DNA of 64,000 nt from Zizania palustris (taxonomy: Eukaryota > Streptophyta > Magnoliopsida > Poales > Poaceae), in the NCBI GenBank assembly GCA_019279435.1, contig JAAALK010000283.1, forward strand, positions 3,720,001 through 3,784,000. The letters are read 5' to 3'. Both the position numbers and the translations under genes were made by a program. Shown piece by piece: positions 52,701 through 64,000 of the stretch. Below the pieces are notes generated by a model. It had not been told where the DNA came from. It did no database searches and was given only the letters and a program-made list of their open reading frames with translations. How positions within the stretch are numbered: position 1 is the stretch's first letter; every line of letters begins with the position of its first letter.

Positions 52701-54300
52701 TAATGGCTCAAAAGAAGCAATAAAAGCAGAGTCGATAAAATGAGTGTGGGAACGTGTTACCCTTTGTTCAAGCTCACCGATAATCTGCTCTAGGGGTGCA
52801 TCCTTTGGATGTGGTGCAGAGCCTCACGTTGGGATATAGTTTCCCCCTCAACTATTGCCGAGGAGCAGTCAAAGATGATAGATGACGAGGTACTTGCTTC
52901 GAGGCCTCTTGCCGAAGTAGTTGAAGCTGGGTCAGCTTCAAGGGTCGATGTCGAGGGAAGTAGGGGTTCGTCCTCAAATACTTCGGGATCTTCTTCTTCA
53001 AAAATTGTCTCCTTCATATCCTTTTCACTGGCAAGCTCAAAAGAATAACTAACACAAGGGGTTGATTCATCAAAAGTCACGTCACATTACTCGATGATAG
53101 TGTTAGTGTCTAAATTGAAAACTTGATATGAATGACCATGCGTGATATAGCCAAGAAATATCCCATCAGAAGAACACGACTCAAATTTATCTAAATTACA
53201 ACGTTTTAGGATAAAGCACCGACAACCAAGTACTCGAAAATGAGTAACCTTGGGCTTTCTCCCAAAATGTAGCTCATAAGAATTCAAATTTAAAATTGAG
53301 CGCAAGAAAATTTGGTTTGAGATGTAACATGTTGTGTTTATGGCCTCAACCCAAAACCTTCTTGGAGTCTTGTGCTCATCGAGCATCGTCCTAGTCATCT
53401 CAACCTAAGTGTGGTTCTTTCTCTGAACAACTCCATTCTGTTGAGGAACCCATGGAGCAGAGAATTGGTGTTCTATGCCATGCTCCATGCAAAAGTCAAC
53501 AAAGATGTTGTTTTTGAACTCGGTGTCATTATCACTTCGAATGAATTTTAATGCACCCGGTAATTCAGTAAAAAGCCTCAAAGCTAAGCTCCAAAAGTGT
53601 GAAAACACTTCATCCTTGCTTGCTAAAAAGAAGACCAAAGAATAATTAGGAAAGTCATCCACCACAATAAGGACAAACCATTTTCCACCTAAAAAACTAA
53701 CCCGAGAAGGACCTACATTGTCCATATGGAGAAGTTCTCTGGGTTGTTCAGTCATCACCATGTTCACTAGTGAATGTGAGGTAGCAACCATCTTTCCATG
53801 TCGACAATGAGCACAAACTAAGTTCTTCTCAAATTTGAGCTTGGGCAATCCTCGGATAAGACTTAGGGCACTTAATCGAGCAAGCAAATCAAAACTCATA
53901 TGCCCTAGTATCCTAAGACACATCTAGAGCTCAGAAGATGGTTGTACAATTAAGCAATGAGAAGAAACAGTCGACCCAGAAAAGTCAGCTCCAAAAACCC
54001 TCCTGATTCTCAGAATCTTGCAAATCAAAACGCTATCAGAATTGAGTACTTGACAAGTATCGCCTATAAAATGCACTTCCAAGCCCTCATCAAGAAACTA
54101 GGATACAAAAAGCAAATTGTACCACAAATGTTCAACCAAAGAAATATCTTTGAGAGTGAAGTTCTCATTGATTCTTACCACACCTTTACCTTTCACTCTG
54201 CTTCTTTGAGAACCATGATGCGGCGTTCCCAGTCATATGGCGTGAACAACAGGAATCCATGATCCACTTGTTCTCTAGGACTCCATCTGTTGCCTACACA
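52701..54300 (-). pseudogene. E protease and integrase
   Basis: Minus strand. The protease active site region near 54225-54270 reads WIMDSCCSRHMTG, with Cys where the usual DSG has Gly. The integrase at 53405-53923 has HMSFDLLARLSALSLIRGLPK (zinc-binding part), LLHMDNVGPSRV, RSDNDTEF and QQNGVVQRKNHT. It continues at 53087-53398 (TMLDEHKTPRRFWVEA and LGCRCFILK). An acidic linker to reverse transcriptase lies at 52790-53080. The order matches pol of A. Stop codons and frame changes separate the parts. Confidence 0.8.
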
Positions 54301-54646
54301 AAATAATAAAATCTCGATCGCTCAATGCTGGGGTGAGTGAAAAACTGACGAGGTATCCAGCACCGAGAAACTTGAGTAATAGGCAAAGTAGTAGTAGATT
54401 GTCTACGCACAGGATATGAAACATGATGAAAAGTGCGAGTACTACTTACAACATGAGGACTAGAAAAACGATGAGGCTCCCAACTTGTCGAAGACCAAAG
54501 CCTCTAACACGTAATCTAACACCATATGAAACATGGCGTATACCACGATGGGCAAAACCTCTCATGGGAGAATGGGGATCCTCGACATATATAGGATGAG
54601 AGCGAGGAGCAGACTTATGTATACAAAAATATGGGTAATGCATGTC

Positions 54647-56697
54647 CTAAAATCTCATCTCTTGAGAGCGTCGCTCATCCTTGATGCGACGAAAATAGAA
54701 ACCAACCAAATGCCCAATCCGTTGACAATATGAACAATGAATTTTTTTCTTATGGGTAGGTACATGTGTGTTGGGAGTAATCCTCATAGGCTGCTTAGGT
54801 TTCTGCTGAGGGGCTTTCTTTAGTGGAGGTGGAGTTTTCTTTACTAGATGGATGGTTTTCTTGGGCCTTTTTGGAGTGTATAATTGGGATCTATCTTTCT
54901 CAAGGGTAGTGGGTAGAGTGAACACAGTTTTACTTAGAGCATTTGAAGTAGTTCTCTCAAAACCCAACCCTAAAGCTAATCATGCCTTGTCAGCACAAAT
55001 CTTGGTCTTGGCCAAGAACAAATTCATCCTATCCTTCCCTTCAGTGCATTTATCCACCACAGAGAGAAGGTAATCATTCTCAGTCATGAGCCGTTCTATT
55101 TGCCCTTTAGCAAAGTTGAGTTGGTACTTCAGGGTGATGCAGGTGGCACAATCAGGCTGCACATCCTTAGAACACTCAACACTCTCCAATCTAGCCTCTA
55201 ACTATTTCACATGCTTGTCTCTTAAATTAATGCTATCAATAAGTAATGGACAGTTTGAACAAGCATCAGAAGTAGCAAGTCTATACTCCACCTCAGCAAG
55301 CTGCCTCTCTGCAATCTCAACCTTATCGATAGCTTGAGCATGCATAGAGCGAAGTTGGGCAAGCTCATTCATGACAACAAGACAAGACTCACATTCAGCA
55401 TCATAAAACTAAGATCTAAGCATGACAAGTTCAGTGCATGTAGATTGATGTTTGAGTCTAAGTTCCTTCAGTTCACGAACAACTTTGATAAGTAGTTTAT
55501 CCTATCTAACCAAGGTATCATTCACTTCATCTACTTTGATAGAAAGTTGGTCATAGGATAGAGTTACCTTAGATGAGTCTAGCTCATTGTTGTTGTGGAT
55601 GTTGTTGGCCATGAAGCAAAGGTTGGTGAAGTTTTTCGCCTTCTTCTCCTCGTTCTTCGGATGCTCCTCCTCATCAGAGCTTGGATCCTCCCTCGATGAT
55701 GTAATGATGTCGCTGAGGGCTGCCATGAAAGCTCTAGAAGCGGCTTTTGCTGCCCTCTTGGCCATCTTGTCACGCTTAACCTTACAAAAGGGTTTCTTGT
55801 CTCTCTTTTGGTGTTTTTGGGCACTCTCCTCTTTCTTCCTAAGCCTAGGGCAGTCAGCCTTAAAGTGGGAAGTGTCACCACACTCAAAACACCCTCGAGA
55901 GCCACCTCTCCACTGATTCTATCTGTCATTATAGAAAAGGGTGAGCTTCATGACAATGAGAGCAATATCTTTATCATCCAGACTGTCCACCTACTCTTTA
56001 GTAACAGAGACCAGGGAGGACAAAGAAAAACCTCCAACAAGGACACAAGTACTAGATGTACTAATGTCATGGAAGGAGGCAAATAGTTTCTATGCCCTAC
56101 AAGAGATGCCTTGGCGATCTCTATGGACTTCAGCTTGCCAAAGAGCTCACCACAAGTTAATGTGTCGTAACTTGTTGACTCCTCAATACTGGATATTTTA
56201 ACTTCCCATATGATAAAATCAAGAGCATAGATAAGCTTGATAACTCTGTCATGATCAGTATAAACAAGCGTACTAGTGGAGCGCAAGTTGCACACTATCG
56301 CATCAAAGAGAGAAAACATGGCTTCAATAGATTCACTAGGGCTTTGCACAAACAACTAATACTATTGATTGTATGTGCTTTGGCATATGGCCTTAATTTG
56401 AGTTGAGCCCTCATGAAAAGTAGTGACCATGGACCAAATTTCCCTAGAAGTCTTAAGGTGTTGCACCCTATCGAACTCATTCCTGCTCAATCTAATGAAA
56501 AATATATTTCTATCTTTGTAGTTAAAACTATACCAATCCTTTTCAACCTGAATAGTGTGAGTCTTAGGGATGGAGTATTGTGCATCTACAATCTCCCAAA
56601 CTACACTTCCTTGGCTCCGTAAATAAGCCACCATGCGCACCTTCCAGTAAGCAAAGTCTGTCCCATTGGACAGAGGGATTTTACTAACTTTGTCCAT
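54647..56697 (-). pseudogene. E gag with two zinc knuckles
   Basis: Minus strand from ATG 56697 (MDKVSKIPLSNGTDFAYWKVRM). The copia gag domain spans to about 55950 (SYDTLTCGELFGKLKSIEIAK), broken by a stop at 56362. The first zinc knuckle, of the form C-x2-C-x4-H-x4-C, lies near 55880. A Ser/Asp/Glu-rich segment and a coiled-coil stretch with many stops follow at 54980-55770. A second knuckle-like motif, CSYCQRIGHLVGFYF, lies near 54715 and has lost its last Cys. The layout copies gag of A, which supports a Sirevirus relative. Confidence 0.8.
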
Positions 56698-56747
56698 GTC
56701 GCCAGTAGATCACAAAACCGATTAAGGTCAACTGGTGATCTTAACAT

Positions 56748-56759
56748 GCTCTAATACCA
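56748..56759 (-). other. E primer binding site, one base changed
   Basis: The minus strand reads TGGTATTAGAGC, the initiator-methionine type with C changed to T, just after the LTR end at 56762. Confidence 0.8.
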
Positions 56760-56761
56760 AT

Positions 56762-58754
56762 TGTTGGACTGAAAAGGCGACCAGAGGGGGGTTAAATGGG
56801 AGCTTTAAAATTCTAATTCTGAAAAATAGACTTCGAACACACCATTCGGAGGGTCTGGTTCAGAGGTATTGATTACACTCTGAACACAGGATTAGCACAA
56901 GGAAAAACTTCAAAGTTTAGAAGACATCGCTCACATCCGGACACCCAAAAAGCTCGAAGCAGGGCTTCGCAAGAGTAGGCTCCGTGGACGAAGGTGCTTG
57001 GAGTCAGACTCCGCATAACAACACTTTTCATCACAGAGAATCCCCTCAAAGGACTTCATTCTGATGCTCCGCACTAGTAACTGATACTAGGCTCCGCAAA
57101 TGGAACAGACACCGAACAAGACGTAGGAAAAATGAAACGGTGAAAATTTCAGGCTTCGCACTCTTGACACTGGACAATACTTCACTTGCGATACTCGAGG
57201 ATATACCTCCGGTTCTCACAGAGCAAACGTACTCTTAAAGGCCAATCAACACAGCATTCAAACTCAAGATGACAGGTGCCCTTTCATCAGCAAGAACAAA
57301 GTGAAAAACACTCTGGTTTAGACAGGACGAAGGGCACTGCAAAAACTCAACACAAGCAATACGAAGAACACAGATACAAGTTCATGCAATCAATGAATCA
57401 AAAACAGAATAGAAATTTCATTGCAAGAACAGGGAACACAAAAAGCTCACAAATCTAAGTACAAGTTTGTGGTGGTTGGCTCTGGTCTACAATAAGTGTA
57501 GAAGGTTCTAAACCTAGAAAAAGTGCTAAAAGTGTTGTCCTAGACCTCACCCTGCCTCTCTTTATATAGGACAACTCAGACATTCAAAGTGACTACAATA
57601 CACCTAGGGTTTACATGTTTTTAGCTAGAGGCAGTCATGTGGGTACATCAGGTAATTCTTCATTATTGGAAGCTCCTTTTGTGTCATCTTTGTAGATTGG
57701 ATTCTTCGGAGCCCCCGTCGCACTATGAAGTGCCTAAGTAACTTTGTTAGTAGGCTTTGAACCTGAAGGTGCTTCGCTACGTCCAAAGTCTATCTCGATA
57801 TAGAGTGACGGTTTTTAGTCAAAGTCATCAAAGCCATTAGCCTCTTCGCACCACAACCTGCATAGTGGACCACCATAGCTTCGCGGCTTCACTTAGCCCG
57901 AATTCCACTCGTATGTGTACCAAAGCCATGCATAGCCGAAGCACGTCAAGACATCCTAACTTCGAAGCCCCACCTTCAAAGTACCTCCCTCTAGAGGGTT
58001 TCACTCACCACCTTTGGAAGTCTCCCCTTCGTCCAAGGTCTCTACATGAAGCATCTCCATAAGAACTCCTTTGTAGTGTCTTCACATAGATCACACTCCC
58101 GAAGAGCTTTCTTCAGACCATGCCTTCGATGCACCTTCACTTCTAAGACCATCGTCAGGTGTCCTTCCAAGTGCCTCCATCTTTGAGAACACTTGTCAAC
58201 TTTGCCTCAATCTTGGGGGTTGACCTCCAACCTCCAAAGTGTCTCCTTTTGGAACACCCCTTTGAAGTGTCTTGCCTCTGAGAACTTTGCCTCGAGGTAT
58301 CTTCATATGGAGTCCCCCTCCGCTCTTCCTGCCTTCGACTAGTGCACCTTCAACCCAAGGACCGACCTCGACTTCACACAACCTCCAAGACCCTCTGGCA
58401 CCAAGCTCCCCGCTTGCCCGGCATCAAGCTCCCCGCTTGACCCAAGTCACTTGTTGTCCTAATCGTCCCATCGCCTCCGAAGTAACCTGCACACCATCAA
58501 CAAGCAACCAAGTGTTTTTGATACTCCGAAGGCCTCTCTAGGTAAGACACCCTCCAGTGCACACTCTAGTGCAGCACCAAAGTACCGAACCCTACGGTAC
58601 AACCTCCGAAATGTATTCTGCCAAACCCCTTCGATAGACATACTCCGCTACATACTTGTGCAGCTAGCATCTACCGAACGCCTTCGGTAAATACCTCTGA
58701 ATCCTTTCAGAGAGGACCCCTTCATCTAGAAGAGCACTTGTTAATCACTCATCA
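56762..58754 (-). repeat. E 5' LTR (about 2.0 kb)
   Basis: On the plus strand it begins TGTTGGACTG at 56762. The other end, placed at 58754 (TGATGAGTGATTAAC on the minus strand), is set by the point where gypsy gag homology of G begins. The minus-strand TATA box, TATATAAA, is at 57561-57568. Its sequence is rich in cttcg/cgaag words. No gene is present. The outer boundary could be off by a few bases. Confidence 0.7.
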
Positions 58755-60660
58755 CAGATTGAATCTAAGGCACATATAAACTCTGTTTCTCTATGAAGTT
58801 TACCGACTTGATAGCCGTAAAGCAGAGGATGTATGAGTTAGTACAAGATTATGTCTAGAGGTTCCGGGACATATGGAGCAGATGTTATAGATTCAGCCTC
58901 AATGATAGCCAGTTGGTAGAGTTGGCATTCCAAGGACTCCTGATCCCAATTAAGGAGAGATTTTCATCACATATTCACATGAGTTCAAGAGCCTCTTGCA
59001 ACTGGTCGAAAGGGTATCGGCACACGAGAGCCAATTCCAAGAAGCAAGAAAGATAGGTATCATAAAAAAATGGCGTATACTCAGGCCTACTATTCAGACT
59101 CCGACGAAAATAGTGACTCTGATGCAGAAGTTGGTATGGTCGAGTGGTCCAAGAACAAGAAACATGTTTCATGCCCTTGGGTGAAGCCGACCGATAAATA
59201 AGAGAAGTATGACTTCGACATCAACAAGGCTGACAATATATTTGATCTATTACTCAAGGAGTAGGAAATCCACTTGCCACCTATCCATGGGATACTGACT
59301 GCCGATGAACTAAAGAAAAGAAAATACTATAAGTGGCACAATTCAGGCAGTAGATTCAATCGGTCGTGGAGCAAGGCCTAATCAAATTTGACGATGGGAA
59401 GAAGCCGATGAACATTGACGGGCATCCGTTCTCGGTCAACATAGTGCATGCGCATCACGCTGATAATTGGTATCATCGGGAAGTAACATCACCTCTTCAG
59501 ATATCATCGGGAAGTACCAGAGGAGGTCAAATGTGAGGGAAGATAGCGAAGACAGCCACGACTACTCATGTTTCAACCCTCATTGGAATTGTGAATTCTT
59601 CAGGCTTTGCTAGAATGAGGGGCTATGTCTACCATCAATGGATGACTACCCGGAATGTGGCACTAAAGGCAGAACACAATACAATCATCTGCCACGTAAT
59701 GTCAAGCCAAGGCCACATGATCAAGAATTCATTCACCGAAGATTGTCACCTCCAAGGGTATCAGCGCTTGAGAGGCTCGGTCCTGTCAGGACTGAGGAAA
59801 TCGGACAACTAGCCAATGGTGATACCGCACCAAGAAAGTCACAATGGTGCCCCTCCAGGATCTTCACAAAGAACTAGAAGAGATGGGTGCAACGTTTGAT
59901 ATAGAGATAATTGAAGGAACAAAGGTGCGACGAGGAAGTTGATCGGCCCCACAGGAGCAAAAGTGAATGGAAGGTGAAAGATAAGGTCAATCATGAGGAT
60001 AAGAAGGACATAGGAATAAACATGGTTTTCTTTCTCCTTGTAGAGTATCAGGCATCCTGTGAAGACAACGCGGATCATGCCTATACAATGGCTCAGTTAG
60101 TGTTGGATCCACAGCTAGCAATTTTTGACAAACTAGAAGGCCTTGAGCATCAACACCTAAGACCTCTCTATAGCAAAGGATTGGTTAACAGAAAGCCGAT
60201 GTCCAAGGTGATGATAGATGGAGGGGTGGTTGTCAAGTTGATGCCTTATGCCCACCTTCTGTAAGCTGGGAAAAACACCAAAATGTCTCATTAGAACCAA
60301 CATGGTATAAAGGGACTTTCGGCAACTCGTCAGACACAATGGGATTGCTAAATGCAGAGCTGACAATTGGAAGCAAGACGATGCCGACTACCTTCTTTGT
60401 CATAGAGGGAAAAGGATCTTACATTGTGTTGTTGGGACGTGATTGGATACATGCAAATTGTTGCGTCCCTTCAACAATGCATCAGAACCTCATGTAGTGG
60501 GTCAATGATCAGGTGGAAATAGATCCCGATGACAAATCGGTTAACATATCAACAGTCGATTTATCAGTATGGGAGACAAAAGAAGTCATCTATCTATCAA
60601 GAAGATCTTGGGATGGCAACTTTCTCGAGGTATCAAATGATGGTATCAACCCGATCAACG
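58755..60660 (+). pseudogene. G gag and protease remnant
   Basis: Plus strand. The gag part near 58795-58970 has FRDIWSRCYRFSLNDSQL and ELAFQGLLIPIKERF, like the capsid part of C1 gag. At 59195-59470 it reads KYDFDINKADNIFDLLLKE, then a conserved GLIKFDDGKKPMNIDGHPFSVN, typical of grass gypsy gag tails. The protease region 60085-60480 has MIDGGVVVKLMPYAHLL and an LLGRDWI-like segment near 60430. There are many stops and frame changes. Confidence 0.75.
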
Positions 60661-61210
60661 AAGAGATTCCTAAGCTTGTCTTATAAAGATAGTGTCAACA
60701 AATGAACGATGAACTAGGTCAAGACCTTGCTGCAACCAACAAACTACGGTGACACAAAACATCGGACCCAGTGACACCCTGAGCCCAACCTTCGTAAGCA
60801 CCCAGATTCCCCGATGAAATAAGAATGGCCTAAAGATGACTACATTGGAGATATGGGAAGAGGCTAAATGAGAAATACTTAGAAACATTTTTTGATCGTT
60901 CGGACAAAGCCTAAAATATCTTCACGCAAAATAGCCGATGCCAATGGTATCGCCTTAAGACGGCCGATGTGAAGGCATCGCCCTTAGCCAAAACGCAAAA
61001 AATCTCAGCATCACGCTGGGAATCAATAATAATGTATTATAGAAGTATGATGTCCAAATTATAGATCGAAGATCAAATACAAAAGAAAGTTCAAACAAGC
61101 GCACGGCGAATGCCCTCGATGTCCTACAGCCGAATAGCATCGATGCTTTGAAAGGTGGCACGATCTTCAATGTCCAAACCAAGAACATCTCGGAGGGCAC
61201 GACATCAACG
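60661..61210. other. G junction region without clear gene
   Basis: Apart from a weak plus-strand polyprotein-end likeness near 60840-60880, I see no coding motif. The pol deletion joint probably lies at 60670-60830. Confidence 0.4.
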
Positions 61211-62896
61211 CTACATGAGGTGGACCACACCAGTGAGCCGGCGATTCTGAACTTCAATCCGATCAGGGAGGAAGGACAGAGCACCTTCCTTGGCGGCAAT
61301 CTTCACCCGCACTCCATCCAACTTCTTGGACAGATTGGCCTCCTCTACTCGAACCGGGTCCACCTTTTGTGAAGTGACTGGTGACTCGACTTGGAGCCGA
61401 TCTATAAGGGTGCACTTAGTCAACACTACTACATCATGGGCTTCGATCGCTTTCCATTGTAACACATAGTTGACACGATCGGTCATCTGCCTCAGCGGCC
61501 ACTACACGATTGGCCAATGAAATTCTAAGTACGTGGCTGTCCTAAGGACATCAGCCAACTCCGAGGAAAGGAGGTTCAATATGTCATTGAGACACCCCCG
61601 TATCGGCCCCGAGTCATTGACCTTCTTTACCTCCGGAGGAAGTTGAGCCACGACCGGCATAAGAGCATCTGTGACTTCTTCATCGGCCTTGAGATAAGGA
61701 CCGACGTCAGAGGGTAACTTATGGGCAAAAGACTAAAGAAAGAAAGAAAGAAAGTCAAGCAAGAGACCATGATGTTGTGATGACAAACACAAGGAGGCTT
61801 ACGTCAGGCAGAAGACGCGCAGTGTCATCCTCGGCTATAGCCATCGGAAGAATGTGGGAACCTTCCTCGTCGAGACCGCCCCCGGCGGTAGATGAATAAG
61901 AGGGATCCGGTGGCAACCTCATTTGAGAACGATGTTAGCGGCACAAAAGGCAACAAGGAAATAAAATAAAGTGAAATACCTTATGGGAGCTCGTAGCAAG
62001 AGGAACCCTAGCATCGATCATTACACCGGTGATAACAGTAGCAACCGACACACCCTCTGATGTGCCGGTTGCATCTGCCATGGCCACATCAACAGCATTG
62101 GCTGATACAGTAGAATCAATGGTTATGATCCTAGGTGTATCAACCCCAATGATGGTTTCTGCAGCAGTGTCTCTACTAGGCGAAATTGACCAGATGCCAA
62201 ATGGTTCATCGACCATATGGTCCAACCCCACGTGAAGGGACGCAGCGATAGGAGAATGCTATAAGAAATTAAAATCAATGAGCATCAAAAAACAAAGAAA
62301 GTACCACGCATCAAAGATATACACACCTCAGCCGGTGAATCGGTAGTAATGAGGGTTTGCGCAGCTGGAGATGCGGGTGGCATCAGCTGAAGTAGAAAGG
62401 AAAACGCATCAAATATGGGCCAGAGATGCAACAAAGAGAATATAGGAGTTCACCAGGTACAACAAAGCAAAGGTTAGGAAGATTACATGGGCTGCCCGAG
62501 CCTTGGTAGAGTGATGCACCACTACGCCCGACGCTTTGCGCTTACACAACAGAATCTTGACTCGCCTCTTGGCAAGACACTTTGATGAAGTGGGAGCCTC
62601 GCTACCCAAATTGGTAGTGGCTGACACCAGCCCATATCGTATCGGCATGCCACTTCGGCTTGTTGATGGGGCATCGATATCATTCTCCTGCAGATAAGAG
62701 AGAATCAAGGAGAAAGAAGGAAACCAAAAACAAGAGGACAAACTAAAGTTGTGAGAATCAGGACAAACCTCAGGATCGATGTTTCCTCAGACCACCATCT
62801 TCTGTGAAGGACCGACAACACCTTGCATAGGGTCCAGGAGGATAATTCTCCGTGGAGGATTGAATCGGCAATGGAGAAGAGCCGATTGAATTCCAA
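61211..62896 (-). pseudogene. G antisense spliced accessory gene, at least six exons
   Basis: Minus-strand exons inferred from splice sites and open frames: up to 62769; 62687-62487; 62386-62327; 62258-61980; 61917-61803; 61732 to about 61211. The introns are 81, 100, 68, 62 and 70 bases. Donors include GAG/GTTTGT, GAG/GTGTGT, AAG/GTATTT and GAC/GTAAGC. Acceptors include TCTGCAG, CTACTTCAG, TTCTTATAG and TTTCTTTAG. Exons of 201, 60 and 279 bases are open in one phase. Encoded text includes KRRVKILLCKRKASG (basic, exon 2) and LPPEVKKVNDSGPIRG (exon 6). A stop in the first exon (TGA near 62787), one in the last (TAG near 61504) and a one-base phase problem at the fifth exon show decay. I do not recognise the protein family. 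Confidence 0.65.
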
Positions 62897-62931
62897 GGAG
62901 TTTGTTACTTCACCACGAACTTGATCTGGCC

Positions 62932-64000
62932 CGTTGATAGCAAAAAATGGAATTAATGGTCAAGATTGTCAAAATATCAATTTTGGTAATTTGGGCCGAA
63001 AATACACAAGTCCTGGCATAGGCCGAAGCCTTATAGCACTGAAGGCCCATCTGCATGAGGCCTCGGAGGTCTATTAGCAGCCTGCTGGCTTTGGCCTGAA
63101 GGCCCTTTGGAGGCCTGCTCTGTCGAAGCTTCGGCCCAAGGAGTGGGCTTCGGCGGGTCTGCCAAAGGCCCACTTCGGGCTAGTTTTGGAGATAGAGTTT
63201 GATACAGATTCTGGTTGTTTTTATCTCTAATCTTGATTAGGTCGAATCTTATTGGATTAGAGTTAGTGATAAGAAGACTAGACCCTATAAATAAAGGGGT
63301 GAGGCTAGTTCATCAGACCCCCGGCAACAATTCAACCACAAAGCCCTAGCTTTGAACCGTACTTTACTTTTCTTTACCTTTCTACACAACCTTCGTGGGT
63401 TTGCCTAGAAGCCCTCCGCCGGACACGACGTAACAGTGGTAAGACTTGTTGGTTTGCATGTCAACCCTCCGTTCATATACATAACAGATTGATATCACCT
63501 TGTTGGCTCGCTCGTGAACCCTCCGTTAATCTACGTAATAGATTGCTAGTTTTCAGTTGTTGTATACTAAATTGATTCAAAGTGTAGTCAGTTCTGTTTG
63601 GACAGGTTCAGTTTCTTAAGTATTTGAATCAGAAATTTAATATTGTTCTCAGTGTTACAATACTTAAACATGCTCTTTGTGGGTTCCTGAAATAGTAACA
63701 TAACTGATTTGTGTGTGCAGTATCTATTCAGTGAATGCTTCCGATAAAAATTGGAATTCATTCAAATGTCAGTCTGGGATTTAGTTTGAATGCTTTTTTA
63801 GTTTTGTTTTAGAATAGTGACAACTACACTGCTCTTTGGTATTTGTCTACTATTTTAAGCAAGTAAACCTATCTAGTACAAGTACTAAAACTTGTGTGCT
63901 GAAATCAAATTTTTTCTGGTTTTGAAGTATACAAATTGGTTCAAAACCTGAATGTTGAACTTTATTGAAACTTGCTGTCACTATTCACTGTCAAGAATGT
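62932..64000 (+). repeat. C3: LTR related to the C family, running off the right edge
   Basis: From (c)gttgatagcaaaaaatgg it follows the C LTR in reverse orientation relative to C1 and C2, with TATAAATA at 63286-63293. After about 63550 it diverges from C1 and C2, so it is a subfamily. At the length of the C LTR it would end near 64240, outside the window. It could be the 5' LTR of a plus-strand element or a solo LTR. No target duplication can be tested. Confidence 0.75.

Larger units (their letters stand above)
51599..58754 (-). mobile_element. E: Sirevirus-like Ty1/copia element, decayed, 3' end missing
   Basis: A minus-strand element with 5' LTR 56762-58754, initiator-methionine-like primer site, gag with paired zinc knuckles, protease, integrase and reverse transcriptase. 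Its RNase H is cut at 51599 by the C2 5' LTR. Its LTR end (ggcgaccagagggggg on the plus strand) resembles the LTR end of A. The gag and pol resemble those of A, so it is a distant Sirevirus relative. There are many stops and frame changes. The rest of its 3' end would lie beyond the lost left flank of C2. Confidence 0.83.
58755..62931 (+). mobile_element. G: decayed gypsy element, gag-protease plus antisense gene, pol mostly deleted
   Basis: Plus strand: gag from 58755 (cut by E), protease to about 60640, then a jump to possible polyprotein-end sequence near 60830-60880 (NEKYLETFF-like). A spliced gene on the minus strand follows at 61211-62930. Reverse transcriptase, RNase H and integrase are missing. 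No polypurine tract precedes the C-type LTR at 62932, so that LTR is probably a separate insertion. The antisense gene in this position matches the D1 and D2 plan. That it belongs to G is inferred from position. Confidence 0.65.

Noticed and set aside
62932..64000. C-type LTR as the 3' LTR of G
   Set aside because: No polypurine tract precedes it, unlike C2 (34715-34731), and the G antisense gene reaches almost to its edge. A separate insertion is more likely.

Overview
The window is plant nuclear DNA, almost certainly from a grass (Poaceae). It is a block of nested LTR retrotransposons. I found no host gene, rRNA or tRNA gene. The grass assignment rests on the retrotransposon proteins: Tat-lineage Ty3/gypsy polyproteins with a second RNase H, a Sirevirus Ty1/copia element and a CRM-like chromovirus, all of grass-like type. 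That is recognition of families, not a database result.

Layout, left to right. (1) Element C1, a decayed minus-strand Tat-lineage gypsy element, runs from beyond the left edge to its 5' LTR at 17162-18479. It is split by element A (2819-13567, plus strand), a young Sirevirus with 1.7-kb LTRs and a perfect 5-bp target duplication. (2) A decayed copia fragment H (18480-19785) is the flank of C1 and the host of D1. (3) D1 (19786-21918, minus strand) is the 3' end of a Tat-like element: its LTR plus an accessory gene on the opposite strand. (4) A Sirevirus-like LTR remnant (21919-22873 and 34266-34541) is split by D2 (22874-34265, plus strand), a nearly complete 11.4-kb Tat-lineage element. (5) C2 (34542-51598, minus strand) is a second copy of the C1 family. 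It is split by F (35221-42896, minus strand), a CRM-like chromovirus with a perfect target duplication, and it also carries a 175-bp CACTA-type mini-transposon at 44777-44951. (6) E (51599-58754, minus strand) is a decayed Sirevirus-like copia element that C2 entered. (7) G (58755-62931, plus strand) is a decayed gypsy element that E entered. (8) C3 (62932 to the edge, plus strand) is an LTR related to the C family.

The most interesting system is a set of accessory genes carried antisense inside the Tat-like elements. In D2 a gene on the minus strand lies between pol and the 3' LTR, with its own TATA box and at least three short GT-AG introns that keep one reading frame for about 947 codons. 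D1 keeps the same TATA-to-ATG layout and the same first-intron position, although its sequence has diverged. G carries another antisense gene with five short introns and a different exon plan. The genomic RNA of such an element is the antisense of its own accessory mRNA, which makes regulation by overlapping transcription plausible.

Inferred order of events: G, then E into G, then C2 into E, then F, the CACTA element and a Sirevirus-like LTR into C2, then D2 into that LTR. Separately, D1 entered H, and A entered C1 most recently. A has the most similar LTRs (about four substitutions and one 1-base indel in 1.7 kb by eye), D2 is intermediate (about seven differences in 495 bp) and F is older (roughly 2-3 percent).
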